A stretch of 64,000 bases of DNA from NCBI RefSeq assembly GCF_051414055.1, contig NZ_JBLKNX010000001.1, positions 186,001-250,000 of the forward strand, read 5' to 3'. The notes under the pieces are model-generated. The model was given only the letters and a program-made list of their open reading frames with translations. It made no database searches and was not told the origin of the DNA. The position numbers were made by a program, and so were the translations under genes. Of this stretch, positions 23,501-32,097 are shown one piece after another (position 1 is the first letter of the stretch; each line of letters starts with the position of its first letter). Source of the stretch: Halosimplex halobium. Its GTDB lineage: Archaea; Halobacteriota; Halobacteria; Halobacteriales; Haloarculaceae.

Positions 23501-24837
23501 CGCCGGAGCTGGACAGCGAGGTCCTCGACGTGGCCTTCGAGACGGCCGACGGCGAGCGGGTCACGCTGGCGCTCCAGTTCGCCGTCCGCCGCGAGGACGG
23601 GGAGTACGCCGGCGTCGTCAACGTCGGCCGCGAGGCGACCGGCGGGGCCGCGGACCCGCGGCTCGAACGCGCCCGGACGCTCGTCGAGAGCGCCGGCGAC
23701 CCGATGTTCGTCGTCGACGCCGACGGCCGGCTGACGCTGGTCAACGAGGCGCTCGAACGCCTGCTCGGTCGCCCCCGATCGGCGCTGCGGGGCACCCACG
23801 TCCGGGAGGTCTTCCCGACCGTCGGTGCCGCGTGCGGCCGGGCGGGTGCCGACGACGCGGGCGACGGGGGGAGTCGGGGCGGTGTCGCCGACGGGGAGAC
23901 TCGGGACGGTGCCGACGATGGCAGCCCGGACGCGGCCGCGGACCGCGGCGACGACGCGGGGCCCGACGAGTGGTGGCGGCCGGCCGGCGGCGACCGGACC
24001 CTCTGTGCGCGGGTCCGCGGCGCCGACGGCGACCGCCACCGCTACGAGCTGACCGTCACCGACCCCGACTCCGTCGAGGGCGCCGTCTGCACCTGCCGGG
24101 AGGTCACGGCCCGCGAGCGCCGCGCCGCGGAGCTCGCCCGGCTCAAGCGCGTGCTCGGGCGGGTCCTCAGGCACAACCTCCGCAACGAACTCACGCTCGT
24201 GACCGGCCACGCACAGCTCATCGCCGACGCGCTGGCCGACGCGGAGGACAGCGACTACAGTGACGACAGCGACGACCCGCTCGCGCTGGCGCGGTCGATC
24301 CAGCGCGCCAGCGACGACCTCGCGGCGACCGCGACGACGGCCCGCGCGGCCGAGCGGGCGCTCGAACGGGACGGCGTGCGCCCGCAGTCGCTGTCGACCG
24401 TCGTCGACGCCGCCGCGGAGGCCGCCGCCGAGCGGCGCGGGCCCGTGGCGGTGTCGGCGGCCGTCCCCGCGGACTGTGCGGTCGTCGCCCCGCCGTCGGT
24501 CGCGACGGCCTTCGAGGCGCTGTTCGGTGCGCTCGCCCGCGCCAGCGACGCCGACGAACCGACCCTCCGGGTCCGCGCCGAGGAGACCGACGGACGGGTC
24601 GAGATTCGCGTCTCGCTCCCGGACGCCCGTGTCGACCGCGGCGCCGTCGAGCCGTTCACCGCGCCGCCGGAGGCGACCCTCGACCGCCACCGCGACGCCG
24701 GCGCCTGGCTGTTCGCCTGGGTCCTCGACCGCTCGGCGGGGAGCGCCCGCGTCGACGACTCGGGTGACGGCCCCGCCGCCGTCGTCTCGCTGCCCGCCGC
24801 GGACGGCTCGCCGGCGAAGTCGTCCACGGCGGAGTGA
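20584..24837 (+). CDS. 1417-residue multi-PAS hybrid histidine kinase with two complementary kinase halves
   Basis: Order of domains: acidic head; PAS at ~170-265 and ~281-400; a HisKA-like helical pair in which the expected phospho-His is Thr (T418 in VVRTDVADG); an ATPase domain with N-box NLVENAVEH (N525), DDGPGIP (584-590) and GSGVGLWLV; a receiver-like domain at ~666-785 with D673, D719 and K765; PAS at ~908-1020 and ~1030-1175; a HisKA with intact VLRHNLRNEL (H1197); and a final ATPase-like domain lacking the N-box Asn (FEALFGALARA, 1310-1320) and the DxGxG motif (LPDARVDRGA instead). No transmembrane segment is seen, so it is a cytoplasmic sensor. The first half might phosphorylate H1197 in cis or in a dimer. 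ATG 20584 overlaps an upstream mini-ORF stop. Confidence 0.88.
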   Translation: MTGGDSGTDGDRAEPPTDEPAATGRAEPPAEGASADTELDAGEIADGNVPDAVRARRCIAVAVADGRVVDATAALDDALGIDPAVAAGDGDFYDALAAAATDPGTVDRVATAAAEGAATDGTAVAFGTDAGRRVYRHAAAPCPADSAADRVELFEDVTRVRARDHGLDTVETLAERVRDGLLATDGEGRVAYCNESFASRLGAEPASLVGRPVARLVVDDERAAWVATVAELDPDTELTREFAFRWGDSRVRLSVALTARPEGGILGAARRPDRPSERAGRAERYRRLVESAADPMWVVDADDRIALANGAMGEFLGVDPAALEGVPATDPVPDAAADRIAAALETVRAGDRRRWHDTELRLPDAEGRERRFEATFGPVRTDGAVVGTVGTFRDVTERERRRRELEQLRRLLAGVVRTDVADGVREIGDLADRLTERVDGERAALAGAIGERADALADLVTKTAAVERIVDTDPEPTAVALDEAVDRAVASVDPPSAATLDVDAPSVDVWAVPVVDLAVRNLVENAVEHSSTSRRPGADDAVEHSSTSPASQAQQDATTHAGEAPTVSVTGTVDERSVTLSVVDDGPGIPDAELAALERGAETPLDHGSGVGLWLVEWVVAKSGGDLSFETGDGTRATVRFDRADGLGGPMAGGDAADTAGPEDADVRVCHLDPDRSATARIREAAAGVGPTVAVERAEGVDAAVAALEAGRVDCLVTDCIADSDWDRLAAAADRADAPVVCYAGAAHTGIDGERLAAVDSLVEKGTGTAPATFLVEKVLALVGVDAGPRRVDPPGASVDVDVSTAGAGSERPDDGSDAAVGSGADAAVRVASGAGTATRVPDGHPGFADATDPPPGGAAAAVRTATDGTDLRHVGEWALSLTVGGDDLRVRYARDLTPLAARERRRTLLAALVDHARDRVSVVDANGEVVYHNEAFADALGYGDMTGTHSAEFMAPGELEKGQLAVQRLLATPELDSEVLDVAFETADGERVTLALQFAVRREDGEYAGVVNVGREATGGAADPRLERARTLVESAGDPMFVVDADGRLTLVNEALERLLGRPRSALRGTHVREVFPTVGAACGRAGADDAGDGGSRGGVADGETRDGADDGSPDAAADRGDDAGPDEWWRPAGGDRTLCARVRGADGDRHRYELTVTDPDSVEGAVCTCREVTARERRAAELARLKRVLGRVLRHNLRNELTLVTGHAQLIADALADAEDSDYSDDSDDPLALARSIQRASDDLAATATTARAAERALERDGVRPQSLSTVVDAAAEAAAERRGPVAVSAAVPADCAVVAPPSVATAFEALFGALARASDADEPTLRVRAEETDGRVEIRVSLPDARVDRGAVEPFTAPPEATLDRHRDAGAWLFAWVLDRSAGSARVDDSGDGPAAVVSLPAADGSPAKSSTAE
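22162..22251. repeat. Palindromic repeat cluster inserted at the kinase N-box
   Basis: Within the kinase gene are GTGGAACACAGTTCCAC (22162-22178) and GTCGAGCACAGCTCGAC (22207-22223), both perfect 7-bp palindromes with an ACA centre, then GTCCTGC (22226-22232) pairing with GCAGGAC (22245-22251). They encode a duplicated NAVEHSSTS / DAVEHSSTS segment (residues 525-548) that lengthens the loop after the ATP-binding Asn by about 25 residues while keeping the frame. Confidence 0.7.
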
Positions 24838-24900
24838 GTCGCCCGCGGTCGCCCGTCGCCCGATAGCAACTCACATAGACCTGGCAACTGATCGATCGGT

Positions 24901-27174
24901 ATGGGCGGGTTCACTTTCCGTGGGTGCTACGGACTGCGAGCGAGGGACCGGTCCCCGTCGCTCCCGGCGTCGCTGGGGGGCGTCGACCCCCGGCTGGCGT
25001 CGCCGGTCGGGACCGCACAGGACGCCGAGGGCAACGTCTGGATCGCCGACTCGGGCCACAACCGGCTGCTCGTCGTCGACGACGACCTGGACCGGCTGCT
25101 CGCCGCCGTCGGTGGTGCGGGGTCGCGGCCGGACCGATTCGACCTCCCGATGCGGCTGGCCCACCACCCCACCGACCGCGCGGTCTACGTCGCCGACACC
25201 GGGAACGGCCGGGTCCAGCGGCTCGACTACGCGTACGACGGCGACTGCCCACAGGTCACTGCCGTCGACGAGTTCGGGGCGGACGACACGTTCCACCCGA
25301 ACGGCGTCGTCGCCCACGAGTACCCCGACGGCGTCCGGGTAATCGCGGCCGACGAGTTCTACCGCGAGGGGGCGGACCTGCGGGGTCGGCTGGTCGTCTT
25401 CGACGAGTCGGGCGAAGCGCTCCGGTCGATCCGGGCGGTCGGCGAGGACAACCCGACGCCGCTGTACTGGCCACAGGGCCTCGACGTCGACGACGAGGGG
25501 CGGATCTACGTGGCGAACACGGGCTACGGGGTGCTCCACGACGGCCCGGTCGGGCCGCCGAAGCTCGCGACGGTCGTCCGCTGTGACCGGACCGGAGCGG
25601 CGGCGCCGTTCGAGGGGCTGTCCGACGAGGTGCTCGCCGAGCTGCCGATGCCCCGCGACGTGGCCGTCGTCGGGTCGGGCGCCGACGCCCAGATCTTCGT
25701 CCCCGACGCGGCGACCGGGCGCGTCCACGTCTACACGAGCGTCGGCATCGCCGACGGCGTCGTCCCCGAGGACGGCGAGGACATCCGGGCGAACGCCGCC
25801 ATCGAGGACGGGATCGGGGTCCCTCACGACGGCCGCCGGCGGGGAGACGGGACCCGGCGAAGGGACGACGCCATCTCGGGCGACGATCCCGGCCCGGGCG
25901 AGGGCGACGCCCAGCAGCGCTTCCGGGGGCCGGTCGCCATCGACGGCTTCGAGGGGGTCTCGGTGCCCGACTCCGACGCCGACGACCCGACGCTTCCGGT
26001 GCTGACCGCCGAGGCGCTCGCGGGACGGATCGGCGCCTACGCCGTCGACATCCACACCGAGTCCGCGGGGCGGTTCGGGTCGGTCGGCGCCCCGCGGAAC
26101 CGCCCGGGGGAGTTCGCCGTCCCGACCGGGTCGGTCGTCGTCGCCGACCCCGACTCGCCGCTCGACGGGTGTGCGCTCGTCGGCGACGGCGCGAACGGGC
26201 GGCTCGGGTGCATCGACTTCGGCGCCGTGACCGACGGGACCGACGACTCCGGGGCCGTCACCGACGGCGGGCGTGCCGCCGACGCGGAGGGGGACCGCGG
26301 CCGCCGGGCGGGCCACCGGGGCGGCCGCGTCGACCCGGTGGAACTCCCGGCGACGCGGTTCCCGTTCGGGCTGGCCTACTGGCCCGCCGGCACCGGCGGG
26401 GGCGGGCGCCTGTTCGTGACCGACTACACCGCCCACTACCACGAGGCCGACGAGGTCGGCCAGGTCCACGTCTACGCGGTCGACGAAGCGGTCGGGGGCG
26501 AGACAGCCGCGGCGAAAGGGGACGAAGGCGCCGGCGTCTCGCTCACCCTGGTCGACTCCTTCGGCACCTGGGGGATGGGCGACGGCGAGGTGAAGCTCCC
26601 GCGGGGGATCGCGGTCGACCCGCGGGGCGAGGGGGTCGCCCGGGTCTGGGTCGCCGACTCGGCGAACGGGCGGATCGGCGCCTGGGACTACGACCGCGTC
26701 CTCGACGGGGCCGAGCCGCGGGGCGACCGGGGCTGTTTCGGCTACATCGACGGCGGCTTCTGGAACCCCTCGGACGTGGCCGTCGGCGACCGCGGCGTCT
26801 ACGTCGCCGACGAGAACAACAACCGCCTCCAGCGGTTCGACGGCGACGAGTGGCACCCCGTCGGGGAGCCCGGGTACGGCGGCGGCCGCGAGTTCCTCCT
26901 GCCCATCTCCGTCGCCGCCCGCGAGGGGCGGCTGTTCGTCCTCGACCTGGTCAGCCGCTCGGTCCGGGTGTTCGCGGAGGACGGGGACGCTGAAGGCGGG
27001 CTGCGCCCGGTCGACGAACACCGGGCGTTCGGCGGCGAGGCGGCCGCCGGGGAACTCTGGCTCCCCTACCTCCTTTCGGTCGGCGACGGTTCGGACGCGC
27101 CGGGCCTCGACGTCGTGGTGCCGGACTCGACGCTGCACGTCGCACAGCACTACACCTGGGCCGGTGCGGAGTGA
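24901..27174 (+). CDS. NHL-repeat beta-propeller protein
   Basis: A 757-residue protein built from repeated NHL-type blades: examples are GNVWIADSGHNRLLVVDDDL, AVYVADTGNGRVQRLDY, RIYVANTGYG, RVWVADSANGRIGAWDYD and GVYVADENNNRLQRFDGDE. No signal peptide is obvious, so it is probably cytoplasmic or exported by an unrecognised route. NHL propellers usually bind proteins or RNA; a Gly/Asp/Arg-rich insert lies around residues 295-345. It follows the giant kinase by 63 nt in the same direction, so the two may be co-expressed. The specific ligand is unknown. Confidence 0.85.
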   Translation: MGGFTFRGCYGLRARDRSPSLPASLGGVDPRLASPVGTAQDAEGNVWIADSGHNRLLVVDDDLDRLLAAVGGAGSRPDRFDLPMRLAHHPTDRAVYVADTGNGRVQRLDYAYDGDCPQVTAVDEFGADDTFHPNGVVAHEYPDGVRVIAADEFYREGADLRGRLVVFDESGEALRSIRAVGEDNPTPLYWPQGLDVDDEGRIYVANTGYGVLHDGPVGPPKLATVVRCDRTGAAAPFEGLSDEVLAELPMPRDVAVVGSGADAQIFVPDAATGRVHVYTSVGIADGVVPEDGEDIRANAAIEDGIGVPHDGRRRGDGTRRRDDAISGDDPGPGEGDAQQRFRGPVAIDGFEGVSVPDSDADDPTLPVLTAEALAGRIGAYAVDIHTESAGRFGSVGAPRNRPGEFAVPTGSVVVADPDSPLDGCALVGDGANGRLGCIDFGAVTDGTDDSGAVTDGGRAADAEGDRGRRAGHRGGRVDPVELPATRFPFGLAYWPAGTGGGGRLFVTDYTAHYHEADEVGQVHVYAVDEAVGGETAAAKGDEGAGVSLTLVDSFGTWGMGDGEVKLPRGIAVDPRGEGVARVWVADSANGRIGAWDYDRVLDGAEPRGDRGCFGYIDGGFWNPSDVAVGDRGVYVADENNNRLQRFDGDEWHPVGEPGYGGGREFLLPISVAAREGRLFVLDLVSRSVRVFAEDGDAEGGLRPVDEHRAFGGEAAAGELWLPYLLSVGDGSDAPGLDVVVPDSTLHVAQHYTWAGAE

Positions 27175-27261
27175 GTGGAGCGCGACCGTCGGCGGAAGCG
27201 TGGCGGCTGGACGAGGTGGCGGCGTGAAAAAACGAGCGTGGCGAGTCGAGAACGGGTCCGT

Positions 27262-28539
27262 CTACGCGAGGTCTTCGATCGTGTCGACGATGGCGTCGCT
27301 GTACTCGGTCGTCGAGACCTTCTCGGCGTCGTCGAGGTTGCGGGCGAGGTCGTAGGTGACGGTGCCGCCGGAGATGGTCTCCTCGACGGCGTCGCGGACG
27401 AGGTCCGCGGCGTCCTTCCAGCCCATGTAGTCGAACATCAGGCGGCCGGAGAGGATCATCGCGGTGGGGTTCGCCTGGTCCTGGCCGGCGCGCTTGGGCG
27501 CGGAGCCGTGGACCGGCTCGGCGAGCACGCGGGCGTCACCGAAGTTGGCGCCCGGCGCGATGCCGAGGCCGCCGATCTGGGCGCCGGCGGCGTCCGAGAG
27601 GTAGTCGCCGTTGAGGTTCGGCATGGCCAGCACGCCGAACTCGTCGGTGCGGAGCTGCATCCACTGGAGCATCGCGTCGGCCAGTCGCTCCTCGACCATG
27701 ACGGCGCCCTCGGGGATGTCGATCTCGTCCTGGGTCTCCCACAGCGAGTCGGGCGCGGCGAAGACCTCCTCGTCGGGGTACTCCTCCTCGGCGACCTCCA
27801 TGCCCCACTCGGAGAACTGCCCCTCGGTGAACTTCATGATGTTCCCCTTGTGGACGAGCGTGACCTTGTCGCGGTCGTGCTCGATGGCGTAGTCGATGGC
27901 CTTGCGGACGAGCCGCTTGCTGCCCTTCTCGGTGATCGGCTTGATGCCGATGCCGACCGGGCCGTCGTGGATAGTCGAGTCGAAGCCCATCTCCTCCTCG
28001 ACGAACTCGCGGACCTGCTCGACCTCCTCGGTGCCCTCCTCCCACTCGATGCCGGCGTAGACGTCCTCCGTGTTCTCCCGGAAGGTGACCATGTCCATCT
28101 CCTCGGGCGATTTCATCGGCGAGGGGACGCCGTCGAGGTAGTAGGTCGGCCGGACGTTCGCGTAGAAGTCCAGCGTCTGGCGCAGGGCGACGTTCAGCGA
28201 GCGGAAACCGGCGCCGACCGGTGTCGTCAGCGGGCCCTTGATGGCGACGCGGAACTCGTCGATGGCGTTGACGGTGTCGTCGGGCAGGTTCTCGTCGTAC
28301 TTCTCGCGGCCGGACTCGCCGGCGAACACCCGCATCCAGCTGATCTCCCGGCCGGTCGCCTCCGCGGCGGCCTGGAGCACCTTCTGGGCGGCCGGCCCGA
28401 CGTCCTTCCCGATCCCGTCCCCGTGGATGATCGGGACGATCGGGTTCTCCGGAATGTCCAGCTCGTCGGCCTCCTCGTCGACGACTTCGATCGGCGTTCC
28501 GTCAGACGGAACCTCAACCCTGTCGTACTCGTATCCCAT
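27262..28539 (-). CDS. icd: Isocitrate dehydrogenase (NADP+)
   Basis: A 425-residue enzyme of the TCA cycle converting isocitrate to 2-oxoglutarate and CO2 with reduction of NADP. Landmarks: PIIHGDGIGKDVG near the N-terminus, the isocitrate-binding Ser/Arg region VGAGFRSLNVALRQTLDFYA, FRENTEDVYAGIEW, LVHKGNIMKFTEG with the catalytic Lys, LNGDYLSDAAGAQIGGLGIA with the metal Asp residues, and the nucleotide site EPVHGSAPKRAGQDQANP. The length matches haloarchaeal and E. coli-type icd. ATG 28539 (MGYEYDRV) is preferred; a CTTTAGG box lies ~28 nt before it. Confidence 0.97.
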   Translation of the reverse strand: MGYEYDRVEVPSDGTPIEVVDEEADELDIPENPIVPIIHGDGIGKDVGPAAQKVLQAAAEATGREISWMRVFAGESGREKYDENLPDDTVNAIDEFRVAIKGPLTTPVGAGFRSLNVALRQTLDFYANVRPTYYLDGVPSPMKSPEEMDMVTFRENTEDVYAGIEWEEGTEEVEQVREFVEEEMGFDSTIHDGPVGIGIKPITEKGSKRLVRKAIDYAIEHDRDKVTLVHKGNIMKFTEGQFSEWGMEVAEEEYPDEEVFAAPDSLWETQDEIDIPEGAVMVEERLADAMLQWMQLRTDEFGVLAMPNLNGDYLSDAAGAQIGGLGIAPGANFGDARVLAEPVHGSAPKRAGQDQANPTAMILSGRLMFDYMGWKDAADLVRDAVEETISGGTVTYDLARNLDDAEKVSTTEYSDAIVDTIEDLA

Positions 28540-28777
28540 ACGCCGCCATTCCACGTTCGGGCCTAAAGGACTGCCGTTTTCCGTGAGGTGGTTTCGCCGG
28601 AACGAACCCCGACGCGCTCCGAATCTGTTCGGGATCGTCGAACGTGATTTCGACGATGCCCGAGGAGTGTGTCGACGATCCTCGCATACCGGCGAGACGG
28701 ACCGTGGGGACGGGATACCGAAACCGACTGTGGGTACGCTGTGAGGGGCGCGCCCGCGGGAAATCGCGGGACGCCGA

Positions 28778-28785
28778 ACTTATGA
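28778..28785 (+). promoter_or_regulatory. TATA-like promoter of the asparaginase-family gene
   Basis: ACTTATGA is centred 28 nt before ATG 28809, the spacing of a leaderless transcript. This supports 28809 over the longer open frame from 28644. Confidence 0.5.
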
Positions 28786-28808
28786 CGGCGGGGACGGCAG
28801 GATCGGGT

Positions 28809-29789
28809 ATGCAGATCATCGCCCACGGCGGCGCGGGGTCGCCGCCCGACGAGCCCGCCGACCGCCAGGCAGTGCTGGACGAGGCCGTCGCCCGCGGGAC
28901 CGAGGAGTCGGACCCGGTCGCGGCGGTCTGTGCGGCCGTCCGCGTCCTCGAGGTCGACCCGTCGTTCAACGCCGGCGTCGGCGGCGCCGTCCAGAGCGAC
29001 GGGGCGATCCGCACGGACGCGGGGCTGATGACCGCCGACGGCGAGGCGGGGGCGGCGGCCGCGATGCCGGGCGTCTGCCACGCCGTCGAGGTCGCCCGGG
29101 CGGTCGCAACCGAGACGCCTCACGTCATGCTCGCCGGCGAGCAGGCGGTCTCGTTCGCCGGCGCCGTCGGCGTCGAGACGGGCCTGGACCTGTGGGCCGA
29201 CCGCACCCGCGAGCGCTGGAGCGACGCCGACCCGCCGACCGACGACCCCGAAGCGCACCTCCGGTGGGTCCGCGAGCACTTCGCGAGCGACGAGCGCGAC
29301 GGGAGCGGCGACGAGGACGGGGGCAGCGACGACGAGGACGGGGACGACGGCGATCCGGTCGGCGAGGGCGCGGCCGACTCCCCGGCGGCTGACCGGCCGT
29401 CCCGGGCCGACCCCCACGACCACGACACCGTCGGGGCGGTCGCCCGGGCGGGCGAGGAGATCGCCGCCGCGACCTCCACCGGCGGCCGCTGGCTCGCGCT
29501 GGCCGGCCGGGTCGGCGACGTGCCACAGGTCGGCGCGGGCTTCTACGCCAGCGAGGCGGGCGGGGCGAGCGCGACCGGCGCCGGCGAGGCGATCGCTCGC
29601 GAGGGACTGGCTCGTCGGGCGGTCGGCCTCCTCGAACGGGGTGCCGACGCCGCGACGGCCGCGCGGCTGGCGATCGAGGAGTTCGACGACGCCGCCGAGG
29701 GCGACGCCGGGATCGTCGTGCTGGACGCCGACGGGAACGTCGGCGAGGCGTACAACAGCCCGGCGATGCAGACGGCGCAGGTGAACTGA
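28809..29789 (+). CDS. Isoaspartyl peptidase / L-asparaginase (Ntn hydrolase)
   Basis: A 326-residue type 2 asparaginase-like Ntn hydrolase. N-terminal MQIIAHGGAGSP and FNAGVGGAVQSDG fit the family. The autocleavage site is HDTVGAVA, making T207 the new N-terminal nucleophile after processing. GRWLALAGRVGDVPQVGAGF and GDAGIVVLDADGN complete the fold. It should hydrolyse beta-aspartyl peptides or asparagine. An acidic linker of ~45 residues (Asp/Gly/Ser-rich, ~155-200) precedes the cleavage site, where other members also have a disordered loop. Divergent from icd. Confidence 0.92.
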   Translation: MQIIAHGGAGSPPDEPADRQAVLDEAVARGTEESDPVAAVCAAVRVLEVDPSFNAGVGGAVQSDGAIRTDAGLMTADGEAGAAAAMPGVCHAVEVARAVATETPHVMLAGEQAVSFAGAVGVETGLDLWADRTRERWSDADPPTDDPEAHLRWVREHFASDERDGSGDEDGGSDDEDGDDGDPVGEGAADSPAADRPSRADPHDHDTVGAVARAGEEIAAATSTGGRWLALAGRVGDVPQVGAGFYASEAGGASATGAGEAIAREGLARRAVGLLERGADAATAARLAIEEFDDAAEGDAGIVVLDADGNVGEAYNSPAMQTAQVN

Positions 29790-29853
29790 CGGCGGGCGCC
29801 GTCGCCTCCGGCGACACAGAAACCCTTTGACCGCAGGGTGCAAACCGCGAGCC

Positions 29854-30747
29854 ATGAGCGTCGATCTGGACTCCGAGCAGTACGAGAAGTGCCGGGAGGC
29901 CGGCGAGATCCTCGCGCAGGTGCGCGACGAGGCCGCCGAACGCGTCGAGGTCGGGACCGGGTACCTCGAGATCAGCGAGTGGGCCGAGGACCGCATCCGC
30001 GAGCTCGGCGGCGAGCCCGCCTTCCCCGTCAACGTCAGCGTCGACGAGGAGGCCGCCCACGGCGCCGCCGGCCCCGACGACGACCGCGAGATCGGCGAGG
30101 ACCTCGTCAAACTCGACATCGGCGTCCACATCGACGGCTGGCTCGCCGACACGGCCGTCACGGTCGACCTCGCCGGCGAGGCCGAACTCACCGAGGCGGC
30201 CGCCGAGGCGCTCGACGCCGCGCTGGAGGTCGTCGAGCCGGGCGTCGAGACCGGCGAGATCGGCGCCGCCATCGAGGAGACCATCGAGGGCTACGGCTAC
30301 AACCCGGTCGTCAACCTCACCGGCCACGGCCTGGGCCACTGGGAGCAACACACGACGCCGAACATCCCGAACCGCGCCGTCGAGCAGAGCGCCGAACTCG
30401 AGGTCGGCGACGTGGTCGCGGTCGAGCCGTTCGCCACCGACGGCGGCGGCAAGGTCCAGGAGGGCAGCCAGGAGGAGATCTTCGCGCTGGAACGCGAGGG
30501 GTCGGTCCGCGACCGCACCGCCCGCCAGGCGCTCGACCAGATCACCGAGGAGTTCCGGACGCTGCCGTTCGCCGCCCGCTGGCTCGACGTGCGCCGCCCG
30601 AAGATGGCCCTGCGACGGCTCCAGCGCCAGGACATCGTCCACGGCTACCCCGTCCTCAAGGAGGACGAGGGCCGGATGGTCAGCCAGAAGGAACACACGA
30701 TCATCGTGACCGAGGACGGCTGCGAAGTCACGACGCGGAGCCGGTAG
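29854..30747 (+). CDS. map: Methionine aminopeptidase, type 2
   Basis: A 297-residue enzyme removing the initiator Met from nascent proteins. The dinuclear metal ligands are recognisable: D in VKLDIGVHIDGWLAD and TAVTV, H in LTGHGLGHWEQH, E in VVAVEPFATDGGG, and E in SQKEHTIIV. The insertion between metal ligands and the His-rich LTGHGLGHW loop mark the archaeal/eukaryotic type 2 enzyme. ATG 29854 is used; the longer frame adds non-conserved residues. It is probably the single, essential map gene. Confidence 0.96.
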   Translation: MSVDLDSEQYEKCREAGEILAQVRDEAAERVEVGTGYLEISEWAEDRIRELGGEPAFPVNVSVDEEAAHGAAGPDDDREIGEDLVKLDIGVHIDGWLADTAVTVDLAGEAELTEAAAEALDAALEVVEPGVETGEIGAAIEETIEGYGYNPVVNLTGHGLGHWEQHTTPNIPNRAVEQSAELEVGDVVAVEPFATDGGGKVQEGSQEEIFALEREGSVRDRTARQALDQITEEFRTLPFAARWLDVRRPKMALRRLQRQDIVHGYPVLKEDEGRMVSQKEHTIIVTEDGCEVTTRSR

Positions 30748-30756
30748 GGACGGCAC

Positions 30757-31155
30757 ATGGGTACGATATTCGTCGCGTACGGCGGCGAGGGCCGCGAGTC
30801 GGTGCTGACGTTCGCCGCCGAGCGGGCCCGTGAGGCGGGCGACGACCTCTACGTCTACCACCTCCGGGAGCTGGTCGACGAGTCGATCGACGTGCGCGGG
30901 GAGGTCGAGTCGACCCTCGACCGGACGGCCCCCGGGGTCGACGCGGAGGTAGCCGTCGAGAGCGCCGACGACGAAGAGGCGGGCCCGTCGACGAAGGGTC
31001 GGCTGGCCGAGGTGGCCGCCGACCCCGAGCGCGACTGGACCTACGTCGTCATGGGCGACGTCGAGCGCGGCGCGGTCGAGCGGTTCGTCCTGCCGAGCAT
31101 GACCGAAGCGGTGCTGGAGACGCGGGCCGTGCCGGTCCTGCTCGTCCCCGTCTGA
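30757..31155 (+). CDS. UspA-like universal stress protein
   Basis: A 132-residue alpha/beta protein: MGTIFVAYGGEGRESVLTFA begins like a Usp fold, and WTYVVMGDVERGAVERFVLP and RAVPVLLVPV end like one. The ATP-binding GxxGxxxxxxxxG(S/T) motif is not intact (GDVERGAVERFVLPS), so it may not bind ATP. It begins 9 nt after map and is likely co-transcribed. Role in stress is family-level inference. Confidence 0.75.
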   Translation: MGTIFVAYGGEGRESVLTFAAERAREAGDDLYVYHLRELVDESIDVRGEVESTLDRTAPGVDAEVAVESADDEEAGPSTKGRLAEVAADPERDWTYVVMGDVERGAVERFVLPSMTEAVLETRAVPVLLVPV

Positions 31156-31200
31156 TCCGCTTTCTCCGGGTTTATCCGACTGCGCGCCGAGACATCGCAC

Positions 31201-32070
31201 ATGTCACGGATACTCGTCACCGGCGGCCTCGGTGGCTCCGGCCGCTGGATCGTCGACCGACTCGCCGAGGAGGGCCACGAGGTCCTGTGCGTCGACCAGC
31301 GGTACGCCGAGAGCGAACGTGAGAATGTCGACGTGCGCGTCGCCGACCTGACCGACCGCGGCGACGTGTTCGACCTCGTGGGAGCGTTCGACCCCGACGC
31401 CGTCGTCCACTGGGCGGCCATCCCCGACCCGCTGGACCACCCCGGCGGCGAGGTCTTCGAGAACAACGTCGTCTCGACGTACAACGTCCTCGAGGCCGCG
31501 GGCCGGGCCGACGCCCGCGTCGTCTGGGCGTCCTCCGAGAGCGCGCTCGGGTTCCCCTTCGCCGCCGAGACGCCGGCGCCGGACTACCTCCCCGTCGACG
31601 AGGACCACCCGCTCCGGCCCGAGGACCCCTACGGCGTCTCCAAGGAGGCCGGCGAGGCGCTGGCGCGGACCACCGTCCGCCGCCACGACGTGCCGGTCGT
31701 CTCGATCCGCCCCTCGTGGATCCAGTACCCCGGCGAGTACGTCTGTCTCGGCAACGAACCCCCCGAGGAAGGCGTCGGGAACTTCTGGAGCTACATCGAC
31801 GTGCGCGACATCGCCGCCATCGTGGTCGCCGCGCTCGACGCCGATATCGAGGGCCACGAGGCCGTCTTCGCGGTCGCCGACGAGAACTACGCCGACCGGG
31901 AGACGACCGAGTTGTTCGCGGAGCAGTTCGGGTCGGTGCCCGAACCTTGCGACCTGTCGGGCGACGATTCGTCCATCTCGAACGCGAAGGCCGCCGACCT
32001 GCTGGGCTGGGAGCCCGCCCACTCGTGGCGCGACGCTGCCGACGAGGACGTGGACGAACCGACGGTCTGA
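31201..32070 (+). CDS. NAD-dependent epimerase/dehydratase (extended SDR)
   Basis: A 289-residue extended short-chain dehydrogenase. The nucleotide motif ILVTGGLGGSGRWIVDRL, the catalytic YGVSKEAG (YxxxK), WASSESALG with the Ser, and SIRPSWIQYPGEY follow the family order. It should act on a nucleotide-sugar or a related uronate-type substrate, but the substrate-specific residues do not identify which. Last gene of a same-strand run with map and the Usp-like gene. Confidence 0.9.
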   Translation: MSRILVTGGLGGSGRWIVDRLAEEGHEVLCVDQRYAESERENVDVRVADLTDRGDVFDLVGAFDPDAVVHWAAIPDPLDHPGGEVFENNVVSTYNVLEAAGRADARVVWASSESALGFPFAAETPAPDYLPVDEDHPLRPEDPYGVSKEAGEALARTTVRRHDVPVVSIRPSWIQYPGEYVCLGNEPPEEGVGNFWSYIDVRDIAAIVVAALDADIEGHEAVFAVADENYADRETTELFAEQFGSVPEPCDLSGDDSSISNAKAADLLGWEPAHSWRDAADEDVDEPTV

Positions 32071-32097
32071 GGCCGCGCTCCCGCGGCGCGAGCCGAC

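Noticed and set aside
20296..24690. Very long open frame (over 1400 codons) antisense to the giant kinase
   Set aside because: It is the usual complementary-strand shadow of a GC-rich gene; its translation is Arg/Gly/Val-rich with no domain, whereas the plus-strand frame shows PAS, HisKA, ATPase and receiver motifs in order.
28644..28808. Longer start for the asparaginase-family gene
   Set aside because: The added residues are basic and not family-like; MQIIAHGGAG at 28809 is the normal N-terminus with a TATA-like box at the leaderless distance.
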